From NCBI GenBank assembly GCA_943846735.1, contig OX044364.1:248001-312000 (forward strand): a DNA stretch of 64,000 nt, given 5' to 3'. Below the pieces are notes generated by a model. The model was not told where the DNA came from and did not search any database. It saw only the letters and a list, made by a program, of their open reading frames with translations. Position 1 is the first letter of the stretch; each line of letters begins with the position of its first letter. The position numbers were made by a program, and so were the translations under genes. The stretch is from CAJQLB01 sp905479065. Lineage in GTDB: Bacteria > Bacteroidota > Bacteroidia > Flavobacteriales > Flavobacteriaceae. Positions 51,932-63,049 of this stretch are shown here, in pieces.

Positions 51932-52345
51932 ATGAAGCAATTTTTCCATAAAATAATGTCTTTAGCAATGGCTTTTGTAGTGTTATTCTCTACAATGTCA
52001 TTTACTGTGAATATGCATTATTGCGGAGATACGTTAGTAGAAACTGCTATTTTTCATAAGGCCAAAGGGTGCGGAATGGAAATGGAAAAGCCTTCAACCG
52101 AAGGATGTTCTATTACCAAGAAAAATTGTTGTGATGATGAACAATTAGCAATTGAAGGTCAAGACGAATTACAATTGCAAGTTGACAAAATCACATTTGA
52201 ACAACAAGTATTTATAGCTTCATTTGTTTACACTTACATTAACCTTTTTGAAGGTTTAGAAAATAACGTTTCTACTTACGAAGAATATAAACCGCCACTC
52301 GTCATAAGGCAACTCTACAAGATTGACGAAACATACTTAATTTGA
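51932..52345 (+). CDS. HYC_CC_PP-family small exported protein
   Basis: This protein of about 137 residues has an N-terminal hydrophobic export signal (IMSLAMAFVVLFSTMSF). It carries the three marks of the HYC_CC_PP family: NMHYCGD, KKNCCDDE and YKPPL. The Cys, His and Met content suggests metal binding in the periplasm. The family regularly precedes metal-efflux genes in flavobacteria, and here it lies directly ahead of the RND pump. ATG 51932 is preferred over TTG 51920, which falls inside the promoter box. Confidence 0.8.
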   Translation: MKQFFHKIMSLAMAFVVLFSTMSFTVNMHYCGDTLVETAIFHKAKGCGMEMEKPSTEGCSITKKNCCDDEQLAIEGQDELQLQVDKITFEQQVFIASFVYTYINLFEGLENNVSTYEEYKPPLVIRQLYKIDETYLI

Positions 52346-52365
52346 TTTTTAAACAATAGACTTTT

Positions 52366-52425
52366 TTATCCTATGACTGCAATGTCGTAAGGATAATTTG
52401 CTGTATTCGGTGTTTTTCTTACACC
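52366..52425 (+). repeat. Two hairpins in front of the RND pump gene
   Basis: The first hairpin pairs 52366-52377 (TTATCCTATGAC) with 52384-52396 (GTCGTAAGGATAA), with one bulge. The second pairs GGTGT (52409-52413) with ACACC (52421-52425). They lie between the HYC_CC_PP gene and the pump gene and could act as an attenuator, an RNA-processing site or a regulator-binding site. Confidence 0.45.
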
Positions 52426-52454
52426 AATGTCTAACTGTTTAATAATCAAAGCCA

Positions 52455-55400
52455 ATGCTCAATAAAAGCATCAAATTTTTAATAGAAAACAAACTCGTAG
52501 CAGTTCTGCTACTCGTCCTTTTTGTAGGATGGGGAACGGTTAATGCACCTTTCAATTGGGATACTGGTTTCTTACCAAGCAATCCTGTTGCTGTAGATGC
52601 CATACCAGATATAGGCGAAAACCAACAAATCGTTTTTACTAAATGGGATGGTCGCTCACCACAAGATATAGAAGACCAAATCACCTATCCACTCACAACA
52701 TCTTTACTCGGTATTCCAGGTGTAAAAACCATTCGTAGTTCCTCTATGTTCGGTTTTTCAAGTATCTATATCATTTTTGAAGAAGACATAGAATTTTACT
52801 GGAGTAGAAGTCGTATTCTCGAAAAACTTAATTCCTTACCAAGTGGTTTATTGCCCGAAGGTGTTAATCCTGCTTTGGGTCCAGATGCAACAGGATTAGG
52901 ACAAATATTTTGGTACACTTTAGAAGGTCGTGACGAAAACGGAAATGTAACTGGTGGTTGGGATTTGCAAGAGTTACGCAGTATTCAGGATTACTATGTA
53001 AAGTATGCGTTGTCCTCTGCAAGTGGTGTATCTGAAGTTGCATCTATTGGTGGTTATGTACAGGAATATCAAGTCGATGTGAATCCAGAATTGATGCGTC
53101 AATACGATATTGGTTTACATCAAGTTGTTAAAGCAGTTAAGGAAAGTAATAAAGACATTGGTGCACAGACTTTGGAAATTAACCAAGCCGAATATTTAGT
53201 TCGTGGTTTGGGTTATGTGAAATCCATTTCAGACATCGAAAATGCAGTAGTCACTTCAGAAGATTATACTTCAATTAGGATAAAGGATATTGGTAAAGTT
53301 TCTTTAGGTCCTGCAACAAGACGTGGATTATTAGATAAAGAAGGTGCAGAGGTTGTTGGTGCTGTTGTGGTGGCTCGTTATGGCGCAAACCCAATGGAAG
53401 TCATTAATAACGTAAAGGAAAAAATTAATGAATTAAGTGCAGGATTACCTTCAAAAGTATTAGCGGATGGTAGAACCTCACAAGTAACCATAGTGCCTTT
53501 TTATGACAGAACAGAACTGATACAAGAAACATTAGGCACACTTAACGAAGCCTTAACTCTTGAAATATTGATTACCATTTTGGTTATAATCATTATGGTG
53601 TTTAATCTTCGAGCTTCCGTACTAATTTCTGGACTATTACCTGTTGCAGTTTTAATGGTATTTATTGCAATGAAACTCTTTGGTGTAGATGCCAACATTG
53701 TCGCTTTATCAGGTATTGCAATTGCTATTGGTACAATGGTCGATGTTGGTGTCATACTATCAGAAAATATTATTCGGCATTTAGATGAAGATGATGGAAC
53801 TCAATCCATTAATACGGTAGTTTACAACGCAACAGCTGAAGTGTCTGGTGCAATCGTAACCGCAGTAATGACTACGATTATCAGTTTCATTCCTGTATTT
53901 ACAATGATTGGAGCAGAAGGAAAACTATTCAGACCATTAGCCTTTACAAAAACCTTTGCATTAACAGCTTCTATAATCGTAGCATTATTTTTAATTCCAC
54001 CGTTTGCTGCATTTTTATTCAGAAAGAAAAACATTAAAAACACTTTTAAATATGTTTTAAATGGTGTTTTAATAGCATTTGGAATCGTAGCCATAGTCTA
54101 TGGATATTGGTTAGGATTAATTTTAATTGCGTTTGGGATTACAGCACTTCTCAATCTTCAAAGTAAGATAACAGACAAGCAAGCTAACCTTATTAATATT
54201 ATCATTTCTGTATCAGCTATTGTGTTCTTGTTAGCCGAATATTGGAGACCGTTAGGCGTTGATAAAAGCATTTTTTGGAATCTCATTTTTGTGAGTGTTA
54301 TTTGCTTTGGTTTATTAGGTGTTTTCTCATTATTTATCAAATATTACACACGTATTTTAAGGTGGTGTTTAGATAATAAGTTGCTCTTTTTATCTGTCCC
54401 AACAGCTATTGTCATTGCAGGTTTTTTCATTATGAAAAATACAGGCAAAGAGTTTATGCCCTCATTAAATGAAGGCTCATTTCTACTAATGCCAACCTCG
54501 ATGCCTCATTCTGGCGTAGAAGAAAACAAACGTGTTTTACAGCAATTAGATATGGCTGTAGCCAGTATTCCAGAGATTGAAACCGTAGTTGGTAAGGCAG
54601 GAAGAACAGAATCAGCTTTAGACCCAGCACCACTATCAATGTACGAGAATATGATTCAGTATAAACCAGAATATATGCTGAATGAAAACGGAGTACGCCA
54701 ACGCTACAAAGTAAATGATGATGGCTTCTTTGAATTGAAGGATGGTCGTTTGGTTTCTAATCCTAATAATTCCGAAAACGTCATTTTTAGCACTATAAAA
54801 AGGTCTCAATTAATTGAAGATGATGATGGCGAGTACTATCGTAATTGGCGACCAGAAATTAATCACCAGACGATATTTGGAATGAAATCGTAAGAGTTAC
54901 AAAGTTACCAGGTGTTACATCTGCACCAAAACTACAACCTATTGAAACCCGATTGGTAATGCTTCAAACAGGAATGCGAGCACCAATGGGAATTAAAGTT
55001 AAAGGTCAAGACTTAAAGCAAATTGAAGCGTTTGGTGTGCAATTAGAAAACATCATCAAGGAAGCTGAAGGTGTTAAAAAAGAAGCTGTTTTTGCAGACC
55101 GTATTGTTGGTAAACCCTATTTGTTAATTGATATTGATAGAGAGAAAATTGCACGTTATGGCATTTCTATACAAGATGTTCAAGATGTATTAAAAGTAGC
55201 AGTTGGTGGTATGGTATTAACTCAAACGGTTGAAGGTCGAGAGCGATATGGTGTTCGAGTACGATACCCAAGAGAATTACGAGCAAACCCAACCGACTTA
55301 AAACAGATTTATGTGCCAGTTGAAAAAGGAAGTCCTGTGCCATTAAGCGAATTGGCAACTATAAGATACGAACAAGGTCCACAAGTCATTAAAAGTGAAG

Positions 55401-56161
55401 ATACTTTTTTAGTAGGCTATGTCTTGTTTGATAAAATGGATGGTTTTGCAGAAGTCAATGTTGTTGAAAATGCACAAGCATTAATTCAAGAAAAGATAGA
55501 TTCTGGTGAATTGATAGTTCCAAAAGGAATCAACTATGCATTTACAGGAACGTATGAAAATCAGTTACGAGCAGAAAAAACCTTATCGGTTGTTGTACCG
55601 TTAGCATTGGCAATCATTTTCTTAATTCTGTATTTCCAGTTCCGTTCGGTTGGTACGTCCTTAATGGTATTCACAGGTATCGCAGTAGCGTTTGCAGGTG
55701 GTTTTATAATGATTTGGCTCTATGGCCAAGATTGGTTTTTAAACTTCAATTTCTTTGGCGAAAATATGCGAGACTTATTCCAGATGCACCCAATCAATTT
55801 AAGTGTAGCAGTTTGGGTTGGATTTATTGCACTCTTCGGTATAGCAACAGATGATGGTGTAGTAATGGCAACTTATTTAACCCAAACATTTGATAGAAAC
55901 ACACCAGATAATAAAAAGGAAATTAGAGCATCAGTTGTTGAAGCAGGTGAAAAACGAATCAGACCGTGTTTAATGACTACAGCTACTACCATTTTGGCAT
56001 TATTACCAGTATTAACCTCTACAGGACGAGGAAGTGATATAATGATACCTATGGCAATACCAAGTTTTGGTGGAATGCTTATAGCCTTAATAACCTTATT
56101 TGTTGTTCCAGTATTATATAGCTGGAAAGCCGAATTTCAACTTAAAAGAACTGTAAAATGA
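52455..56161 (+). pseudogene. Heavy-metal efflux RND pump (CusA/CzcA family), one frameshift
   Basis: The inner-membrane pump is split into frames 52455-54893 and about 54894-56161. The N-terminal part has the first helix, AVDAIPDIGENQQIVFTKW and GIAIAIGTMVDVGVILSEN. The C-terminal part has LVMLQTGMRAPMGIKVKG and FGIATDDGVVMATYLTQTFD. Reading through in the alternate frame at about 54861 restores SPDDIWNEIVRVTKLPGV between the two, so a single base is missing there. The missing base may be real or a sequencing error. If intact, the protein would have about 1235 residues, a bit long but normal for this subfamily. It is coupled to the channel gene by ATGA overlap. Copper or silver export is probable; the metal is not proven. 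Confidence 0.85.
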
Positions 56162-57397
56162 AACAGATAAAATCAAACATAAAAACAGTCTTTATTCTTT
56201 GTTCGTTATTCTTTGTTCTCTTTGCAAATGCACAGCAATTAGAAACGTTAATCAATGAAGCAGTAGCGAACAACCCAGAGATTCAAAAGTTTGAGTTACA
56301 ATACAAAAGAGCTTCTGAAAAAGTAAACGAAGTCAATACCATTCCAAATACCGAATTTGGTGTCGGTTATTTTGTAAGTGAACCGGAAACCAGAACAGGT
56401 GCACAACGCTTTAAAGTTATCTGCTAAACAAATGTTACCGTGGTTTGGTACGATTACATCACGAGAAAATTATGTGAGTTCATTGGCAGATGCTAAATAC
56501 GAGGACATTGTTATCGCAAAGCGAAAACTAATGGCTTCGGTATCACAATCCTATTATAATCTATACGCCAATAAAGCAAAGCAAGAGGTCTTAACTGAAA
56601 ACATCAAACTATTAGAAACTTACGAAACGTTGGCATTAACTTCTGTTGAGGTTGGTAAAGCATCCGCAGTAGATGTGTTGCGTTTGCAAATGCGTCAAAA
56701 CGAAATGCAACAACTAAAAGACGTATTGCAACAACAATTTTTAGCAGAACAAACTAACTTCAATAATCTATTGAATAGAGATAATGATGTTACCGTGAAT
56801 GTGGTAGATAGTTTAATGATACCTTCTGAAGACTTTGATATTACTTCTGAAAATTTAGCATTACATCCTGAATTACTGAAATATGATAAACTCTATCAAT
56901 CCATAGAGCAATCAGAATTATTAAATCAAAAAGAAAGCAGTCCAATGATTGGTTTTGGATTAGATTATATCAATGTTTCCGAAAGACCAAATATGGATTT
57001 CAGCGATAACGGAAAGGATATTGTAATGCCAATGGTTTCGGTATCTATCCCAATTTTCAATAAAAAATATAAATCGCAAACCAAACAAAATGATTTGCAA
57101 CAGCAAGAAATTACAGCTCAAAAACAGGAACGTTTAAATTCTTTGGAAACGCTTTTAGATAAAGCGATTAACGAACGCATTTCTGCAAGAATAAGTTATG
57201 CTACCCAAACCAAAAACCTAAAGCAAGCTAAAGATGCAGAAGACATTTTAATCAAAAGCTACGAAACAGGAACGATTGATTTTAATGATGTTTTGGATAT
57301 TCAAGAGTTGCAGCTAAAGTTTCAAATGAACCAAATAGAATCTGTGAAGACCTACTATGTGCAAAGTACAATCATTAATTATTTAACACAGCAATAA
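56158..57397 (+). pseudogene. Outer-membrane efflux channel (TolC/CusC-like), one frameshift
   Basis: This TolC-family channel is split at about 56415-56419. The first frame (56158-56427) has the signal peptide (TVFILCSLFFVLFANAQQ) and EFGVGYFVSEPETRTG. The second continues AKQMLPWFGTITSRENY through long coiled helices (LLETYETLALTSVEVGKASAVDVLRLQMRQNEMQQL) to 57397. Dropping one base at the junction gives a continuous protein of about 412 residues. It would link the RND pump and adaptor across the envelope. Start and stop both overlap neighbouring genes, so the operon design itself is intact. Confidence 0.85.
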
Positions 57398-59897
57398 TGA
57401 AACACACATATCACATACACGGAATGACTTGCAACGGTTGTCGCAGTCACGTTGAAGAAACGCTCTCTAAAATAGAACGTGTTTCAAAAGCAACAGTCGA
57501 TTTAGATAAGGCAGAAGCTACCATCGAGATGGAATCGCATATTCCCATAGAAACTTTTCAAGAAGCCTTAAAAAAGGATGGTGATAGATACAGTATTCAT
57601 AAACAAGGTGAACAACATCAGCATTCAAATGATAAAAAGAAAGAGCAACCCAAAGGAAAAGGCACAGGCACATTTTATTGTCCTATGCATTGCGAAGGCG
57701 ATAAAACTTATGATGCACCAGGCGATTGTCCTGTTTGCGGAATGGATTTGGTGGAAGAACAAAATCTATCAGCAACTTCAAAGGAACAATGGACGTGTCC
57801 TATGCATCCAGAAATTGTCAAAGACGAAGCAGGTTCGTGTCCTATTTGTGGGATGGATTTAGTGCCAATGGAAGCAGATAGTTCAGCAGAAGAAAAAACG
57901 TATAAGAAGCTATTAAAGAAATTTTGGATAGCATCTGTATTCACATTACCTATTTTCTTAATTGCTATGAGCGAAATGCTTAATAACAATCCATTGTATA
58001 ATATAATGGAACAGAAAAATTGGAATTGGATTCAATTTGCACTATCCATTCCAGTTGTTTTTTATGCTACTTGGATGTTCTTTGAGCGTGCTTATAAAAG
58101 CATAAAAACGTGGAATCTCAATATGTTTACACTCATTGGAATCGGTGCAGGTGTGGCTTGGTTATTTAGTGTATTTGGGATGTTGTTTCCAGATGTATTT
58201 CCTGAACAATTTAAAACTGAATCAGGTGCAGTTCACGTCTATTTTGAAGCAGCAACAGTTATTCTAACGTTAGTGCTTTTAGGTCAGTTGTTAGAAGCTC
58301 GTGCGCATAGTAAAACCAATTCGGCAGTAAAAGAGTTACTAAAGTTAGCACCTAATAAAGCCATAAAAATAGTAGATGGTGAAGAAATTGAAGTCAGTAT
58401 TGACGAGATAGAATTAAATGATATTCTAAAAGTGAAACCAGGAGATAAAATTCCTGTGGATGGTGTGATAACTGAAGGCGAAACAACTATTGACGAATCT
58501 ATGATTACAGGAGAACCTATTCCTGTAAACAAATCTCAAGAAGATAAAGTAAGTAGCGGAACAATTAATGGTAATCAATCCTTTTTAATGAAAGCCGAAA
58601 AGGTAGGAAGTGACACGCTACTTTCGCAAATCATTCATATGGTTAATGATGCCAGTAGAAGTCGCGCACCTATTCAAAATTTAGCAGATAAAGTTTCAGG
58701 TTATTTTGTGCCAGTTGTAGTTCTTATTTCTATTATCACTTTTATTTATGGGCAATTTGGGGACCAGAACCAGTTTATGTGTATGCGTTTGTAAATGCGA
58801 TTGCAGTACTAATCATTGCGTGTCCTTGTGCTTTAGGTTTAGCAACACCAATGTCTGTAATGGTTGGTGTGGGTAAAGGTGCTCAAAATGGTGTATTGAT
58901 TAAAAATGCTGAAGCTCTTGAAAAAATGGATAAGGTAAATACGCTTATCGTTGACAAGACAGGAACAATTACCGAAGGAAAACCAACAGTTGAAACCGTT
59001 GGTGCTTTTAATGATGCTTTAAGCGAAAAAGAAGTGTTACAATACATCGTTTCATTAAATACCAATAGCGAACATCCTTTAGCAGAAGCGACAGTTAAAT
59101 ATGGCAAAGAACACAACGCAGAAATTTTAAAGTCCGAAGATTTTAGTGCAGTCACAGGAAAAGGTGTTGAAGCGACCATAAAAGATAAAAAAGTAGCATT
59201 AGGTAATCCTAAAATGATGGAATATGCCAAAGCAGATATTATCTCTAAAATGAAAGACGAAGCTAAATCTTACCAAAAACAGGGTAAAACAGTTTCTTAT
59301 TTGTCAATAGATAAAACCGTAGTTGGATATGTAGTTATAGGCGATAAGATAAAAGAAACAAGTGCTAAAGCCATTAAAGCACTTCAAGATAAAGGGATTG
59401 ATGTAATAATGCTAACAGGTGATAATCACGATACAGCACAAGCAGTAGCATCAGAACTAAATCTTGCAGATTTTAAAGCCAGTATGCTACCAGAAGACAA
59501 ACTCAAAGAAGTAGAGAAACTACAAAAAAATGGAAAAGTAGTTGCTATGGCAGGTGATGGAATTAATGATGCACCAGCATTGGCAAAAAGTGATGTAGGT
59601 ATTGCAATGGGAACAGGAACAGATGTAGCGATAGAAAGTGCTATGATAACTTTAGTAAAAGGCGATTTACACGGTATTGTAAAAGCAAAAAATTTAAGTA
59701 ATGCTGTAATGAAGAACATTAAGCAAAACCTATTTTTTGCACTTATCTACAACACTTTAGGTGTACCTATTGCAGCAGGTGTGTTGTTTCCATTCTTCGG
59801 AATACTACTCTCGCCAATGATAGCAGCTTTAGCAATGAGTTTTAGCTCTGTTTCTGTTATTGGAAATGCGCTACGATTAAGAACAACTAACGTATAA
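57397..59897 (+). pseudogene. copA: Copper-type P1B ATPase, one frameshift
   Basis: An N-terminal HMA domain (GMTCNGCRSH) is followed by two heavy-metal-binding modules (CPMHCEG...CPVCGMDL and CPMHPEI...CPICGMDL). The ATPase core has TGEPIPVNKS, ACPCALGLATP (CPC metal site), DKTGTITEGKPT and GDGINDAPALA. The frame breaks at about 58747: frame 57397-58794 ends in FGDQNQFMCMRL, while the frame from 58779 carries on. The alternate reading gives WAIWGPEPVYVYAFVNAIAV, the expected helix, so one base is missing. The intact product would export Cu+ from the cytosol. Confidence 0.87.
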
Positions 59898-59914
59898 CTA
59901 TAAATATAAAACTA

Positions 59915-60502
59915 ATGAAAAATCTAACCCTATTACTTGTAATAATGCTTACCATAGTGAGCTGTAAAGACGAAAAATCAAGTTCAGAAGATCAAAAACA
60001 CAATCATAGTGCTGAAACCGAAAAAGTTGAGCAATCCAAGAAAAAACCTTTAAGTCCGCATACCGAAACAATGGCAATGATTGGAGATGCACATATTCAT
60101 ATTGATTATTCATCACCAGGAGTAAGGAATAGAATCATCTTTGGTGGTTTGGTTGGTTATGACCAAGTATGGCAAGCAGGAGCGCATATGGCTACTTGGA
60201 TAGAAACGAATAAAGATTTAATCATAAATGGAGAAACGCTTCCTAAAGGGAAATATGGCTTTTTTACAATTCCATCAAAAGGCGACTGGACTGTGATGAT
60301 TAATAAAAACTGGGAGCAACACGGTAAAGATGAGTATGACGATAAAGATGATGTTATTCGATTTAAAATTACACCAACATTATCAGAGGAAATCACAGAA
60401 CATTTAGAATATAAGGTCAACAAAATAGATAATAAAAGTGGAACTATTTCGATGGCTTGGGAAAAAGTTAAACTCGAGTTTCCTTTTGCAATTAAAAATT
60501 AG
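59915..60502 (+). CDS. DUF2911-family lipoprotein
   Basis: This 195-residue protein has a lipoprotein signal (MKNLTLLLVIMLTIVSC, Cys17) and a His-rich stretch (DQKHNHSAETEK) that could bind metal. The DUF2911 domain follows: HIHIDYSSPGVRNRIIFGGLV, VWQAGAHMATWIETNKDL, LPKGKYGFFTIPSKGDWTVMINKNW. The domain is of unknown function and common in Bacteroidota. Its place in the metal operon suggests a periplasmic role in metal handling. The reading frame is intact. Confidence 0.85.
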   Translation: MKNLTLLLVIMLTIVSCKDEKSSSEDQKHNHSAETEKVEQSKKKPLSPHTETMAMIGDAHIHIDYSSPGVRNRIIFGGLVGYDQVWQAGAHMATWIETNKDLIINGETLPKGKYGFFTIPSKGDWTVMINKNWEQHGKDEYDDKDDVIRFKITPTLSEEITEHLEYKVNKIDNKSGTISMAWEKVKLEFPFAIKN

Positions 60503-60505
60503 AAA

Positions 60506-61216
60506 ATGGTAAACAGGCATACAGCTTTAAAAATTAGAAAAACCCACAGGTATTTGGGTCTCTTTTTAGGGATTCAATTCCTGTTTTGGACTATTAGTGG
60601 TTTATACTTTAGTTGGACAAACATCGACGAAATACACGGAGACCAATTTAAAAACTTGGACTATCAACCCAAAGCATTTAATAGTTTAATAAGTCCTTCA
60701 GAAATGGATGTTCCAGATGGTATAAAGACTATTGAATTAAGAGATATTGATAATGCACCGTACTATTGGATAAATAAAGAGCAATTGTACAATGCTTTAG
60801 ATGGAATGCCAAAAAGTAGTATTACGCAGGATGAGGCACTCTATATTGCCAAAAACCATATGAAGAGTGGTTTAGAGGTAGAATCTGTTGAGCAAATTAC
60901 TGAAACTGGAAAACACCACGAGTATCGAGAAAAACTACTACCTGCTTATGTTATCTCATATAAAACAGATGAAGCACTAAAAGCATACGTTTCTGTAAGC
61001 GACGGAAAATTTCAAACCGTAAGACATCGTTCTTGGCGTTGGTTTGATTTTTTATGGATGACACATACAATGGATTATGAAGGCAGAGACAATTTCAATA
61101 CCATTGTTTTGAGAGCCTTTTCACTTTTAGGATTGATAACCGTTTTAAGTGGATTTTTACTATGGTACACGTCTTCACCTTCGATTAGGAAGTTAATTAA
61201 AAGAAAAAATAAATAG
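60506..61216 (+). CDS. PepSY-domain membrane protein
   Basis: This 236-residue protein has a first membrane helix (YLGLFLGIQFLFWTISGLYFSW), a periplasmic region with a PepSY-like domain (SITQDEALYIAKNHMKSGLEVESVEQI) and a second helix (TIVLRAFSLLGLITVLSGFLLWY). RKTHRYLGLFLG is typical of PepSY transmembrane proteins tied to iron or copper reduction. His residues near the helices (HRYLG; TMDYEG preceded by MTHTM) might bind heme. It is 3 bases downstream of the DUF2911 gene and 2 bases before the adaptor gene. Confidence 0.82.
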   Translation: MVNRHTALKIRKTHRYLGLFLGIQFLFWTISGLYFSWTNIDEIHGDQFKNLDYQPKAFNSLISPSEMDVPDGIKTIELRDIDNAPYYWINKEQLYNALDGMPKSSITQDEALYIAKNHMKSGLEVESVEQITETGKHHEYREKLLPAYVISYKTDEALKAYVSVSDGKFQTVRHRSWRWFDFLWMTHTMDYEGRDNFNTIVLRAFSLLGLITVLSGFLLWYTSSPSIRKLIKRKNK

Positions 61217-61218
61217 GA

Positions 61219-63002
61219 ATGAAAAAGTATATAATTTATATCGGAATATTAGTAGTTGGTTTACTATTAGGTTGGTTGATTTTTGGTAATTCGTCAAATG
61301 AAAATACAAAACAAAATCAATCTGAATCAGTAAAAACCAATCAAATGTGGACGTGCTCTATGCATCCGCAGATTATGAAACCAGAACCAGGCGATTGTCC
61401 TATTTGTGGTATGGATTTAATTCCTGCGGAAAGTAGTGCAGATGGTTTATTAGCAGACCAATTCAAATTGACCGAAAATGCTATGGCTTTAGCTAATATT
61501 CAAACATCTATTGTTGGTAAAGGCAATGTTGAAGGCAATACTATCAAATTATCTGGTAAAATTGCTGAAAACGAAGAAGCCAATGCAGTACAGGTAAGTT
61601 ATTTCGCTGGAAGAATTGAACGTTTGAATGTGAGTTTTACAGGTGAAGAAGTGCGTAAAGGTCAGCTTTTAGCAACAATCTATTCGCCAGAACTCTATGC
61701 AGCACAACAGGAACTGATTACAGCAGCCTCTTTAAAAGAATCACAACCTGCATTATACAAAGCAGTTCGAAACAAATTGAAATTATGGAAGCTCTCTGAC
61801 AAGCAAATCAATCAGATTGAAGAAACAGGAAAAGTGAAAGAAAACTTTCCTGTTTATGCAACCTTTTCGGGTACTGTTACAGAAAAATTGGTAGAGCAAG
61901 GCGATTACATTAAACAAGGACAACCCTTACTTAAAATTGCTAATCTAAACACGGTTTGGGGTAACTTTGATGTGTATGAAAATCAGATTGACCGCTTTAA
62001 AAAAGGACAGGAAGTGATGATAACAACCAATGCTTATCCTAATAAAGAGTTTAAAGGTAAAGTTGATTTCATTGACCCAGTTTTAAACACGAAAACAAGA
62101 ACTGTAACCTTACGTGTTGTTTTAAGCAATAAGGACGATGTATTTAAACCAGGAATGTTTGTAACCGCAAATATTGAAGGCAGTACAGCTAAAAATGACG
62201 GAGTATTAACAATTCCTGCATCTTCTGTGTTATGGACAGGTGAACGTTCTGTGGTGTACCTTAAAACAAATCCAGACCAACCTATTTTTGAAATGCGTGA
62301 AATTAAATTAGGCAATCAAATTGGTAATGAATATGAAGTTTTAGAAGGATTATTTGCTGGCAATGAAATAGTGACTAACGGTACATTTACGGTTGATGCA
62401 GCGGCACAATTACAAGGAAAAAAGTCAATGATGAATAAAGATGGTGGTAAAGTGATGACTGGTCACGAGGGTCATTTAGGTATGGATAGACAATGCATCA
62501 GTAAACAATGAGAATGACCATCTCTAATATGAATGAGCGTTTGGAAGTATCAGCCGACATTTCAAGAGCAGTTGAAAGCTAGTTTTCAATGCGTATATCA
62601 ATTTGAAAGATGCTTTAGTTAAAGATGATTCAAATAAGTACTGCAACAAGCACAAAAACGTTATTAGAAAATTGATCTAAAGTTGATATGAAACTGTTGT
62701 CAGATAATAGAGGCGCATAACCATTGGATGTCATTAGAAAATGAAATAAAATCTATCAGCGTACTTCAATTTCAAGAACATCAGATATTAAAGAACAACG
62801 AAATCATTTTAAGCATCTCTCATCACATTTAATTAATACGCTTCAGTTATTTGGTGTCAATGAAAAAATCTATGTAGAGTTTTGTCCAATGGCAGATGAT
62901 AACAATGGAGCATATTGGTTGAGTAAAGAAGAAAAAGTAATCAATCCATATTTTGGTAACGCAATGCTCTCTTGTGGAGAAGTAAAACAAGTAATAGAAT
63001 AA
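61219..63002 (+). pseudogene. RND efflux adaptor (CusB-like) with broken C-terminal DUF3347-type region
   Basis: The open part (61219-62511) has a membrane anchor, one heavy-metal-binding module (WTCSMHPQIMKPEPGDCPICG), the lipoyl/hairpin region (VSYFAGRIERLNVSFTGEEV; GTVTEKLVEQGDYIKQGQPL) and the beta-barrel domain (FIDPVLNTKTRTVTLRVVL). From about 62488 the frame breaks repeatedly, yet in shifting frames the sequence still reads SNMNERLEVSA, NLKDALVKDDSNK, HNHWMSLENEIK and YWLSKEEKVINPYFGNAM, ending in TAA at 63000-63002. This is a DUF3347-like tail with about eight single-base indels. The 538 bases between 62512 and 63049 hold nothing else. Confidence 0.8.
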
Positions 63003-63049
63003 AAATAATTAAAGTTAGCAAAGTGAATAACTAAATAAAATATAAAAAG

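Noticed and set aside
52455..59897. Frameshifts as programmed frameshifting or phase variation.
   Set aside because: No long homopolymer, repeat tract or slippery-plus-stem signal was seen at the break points. Error or decay explains them more simply.
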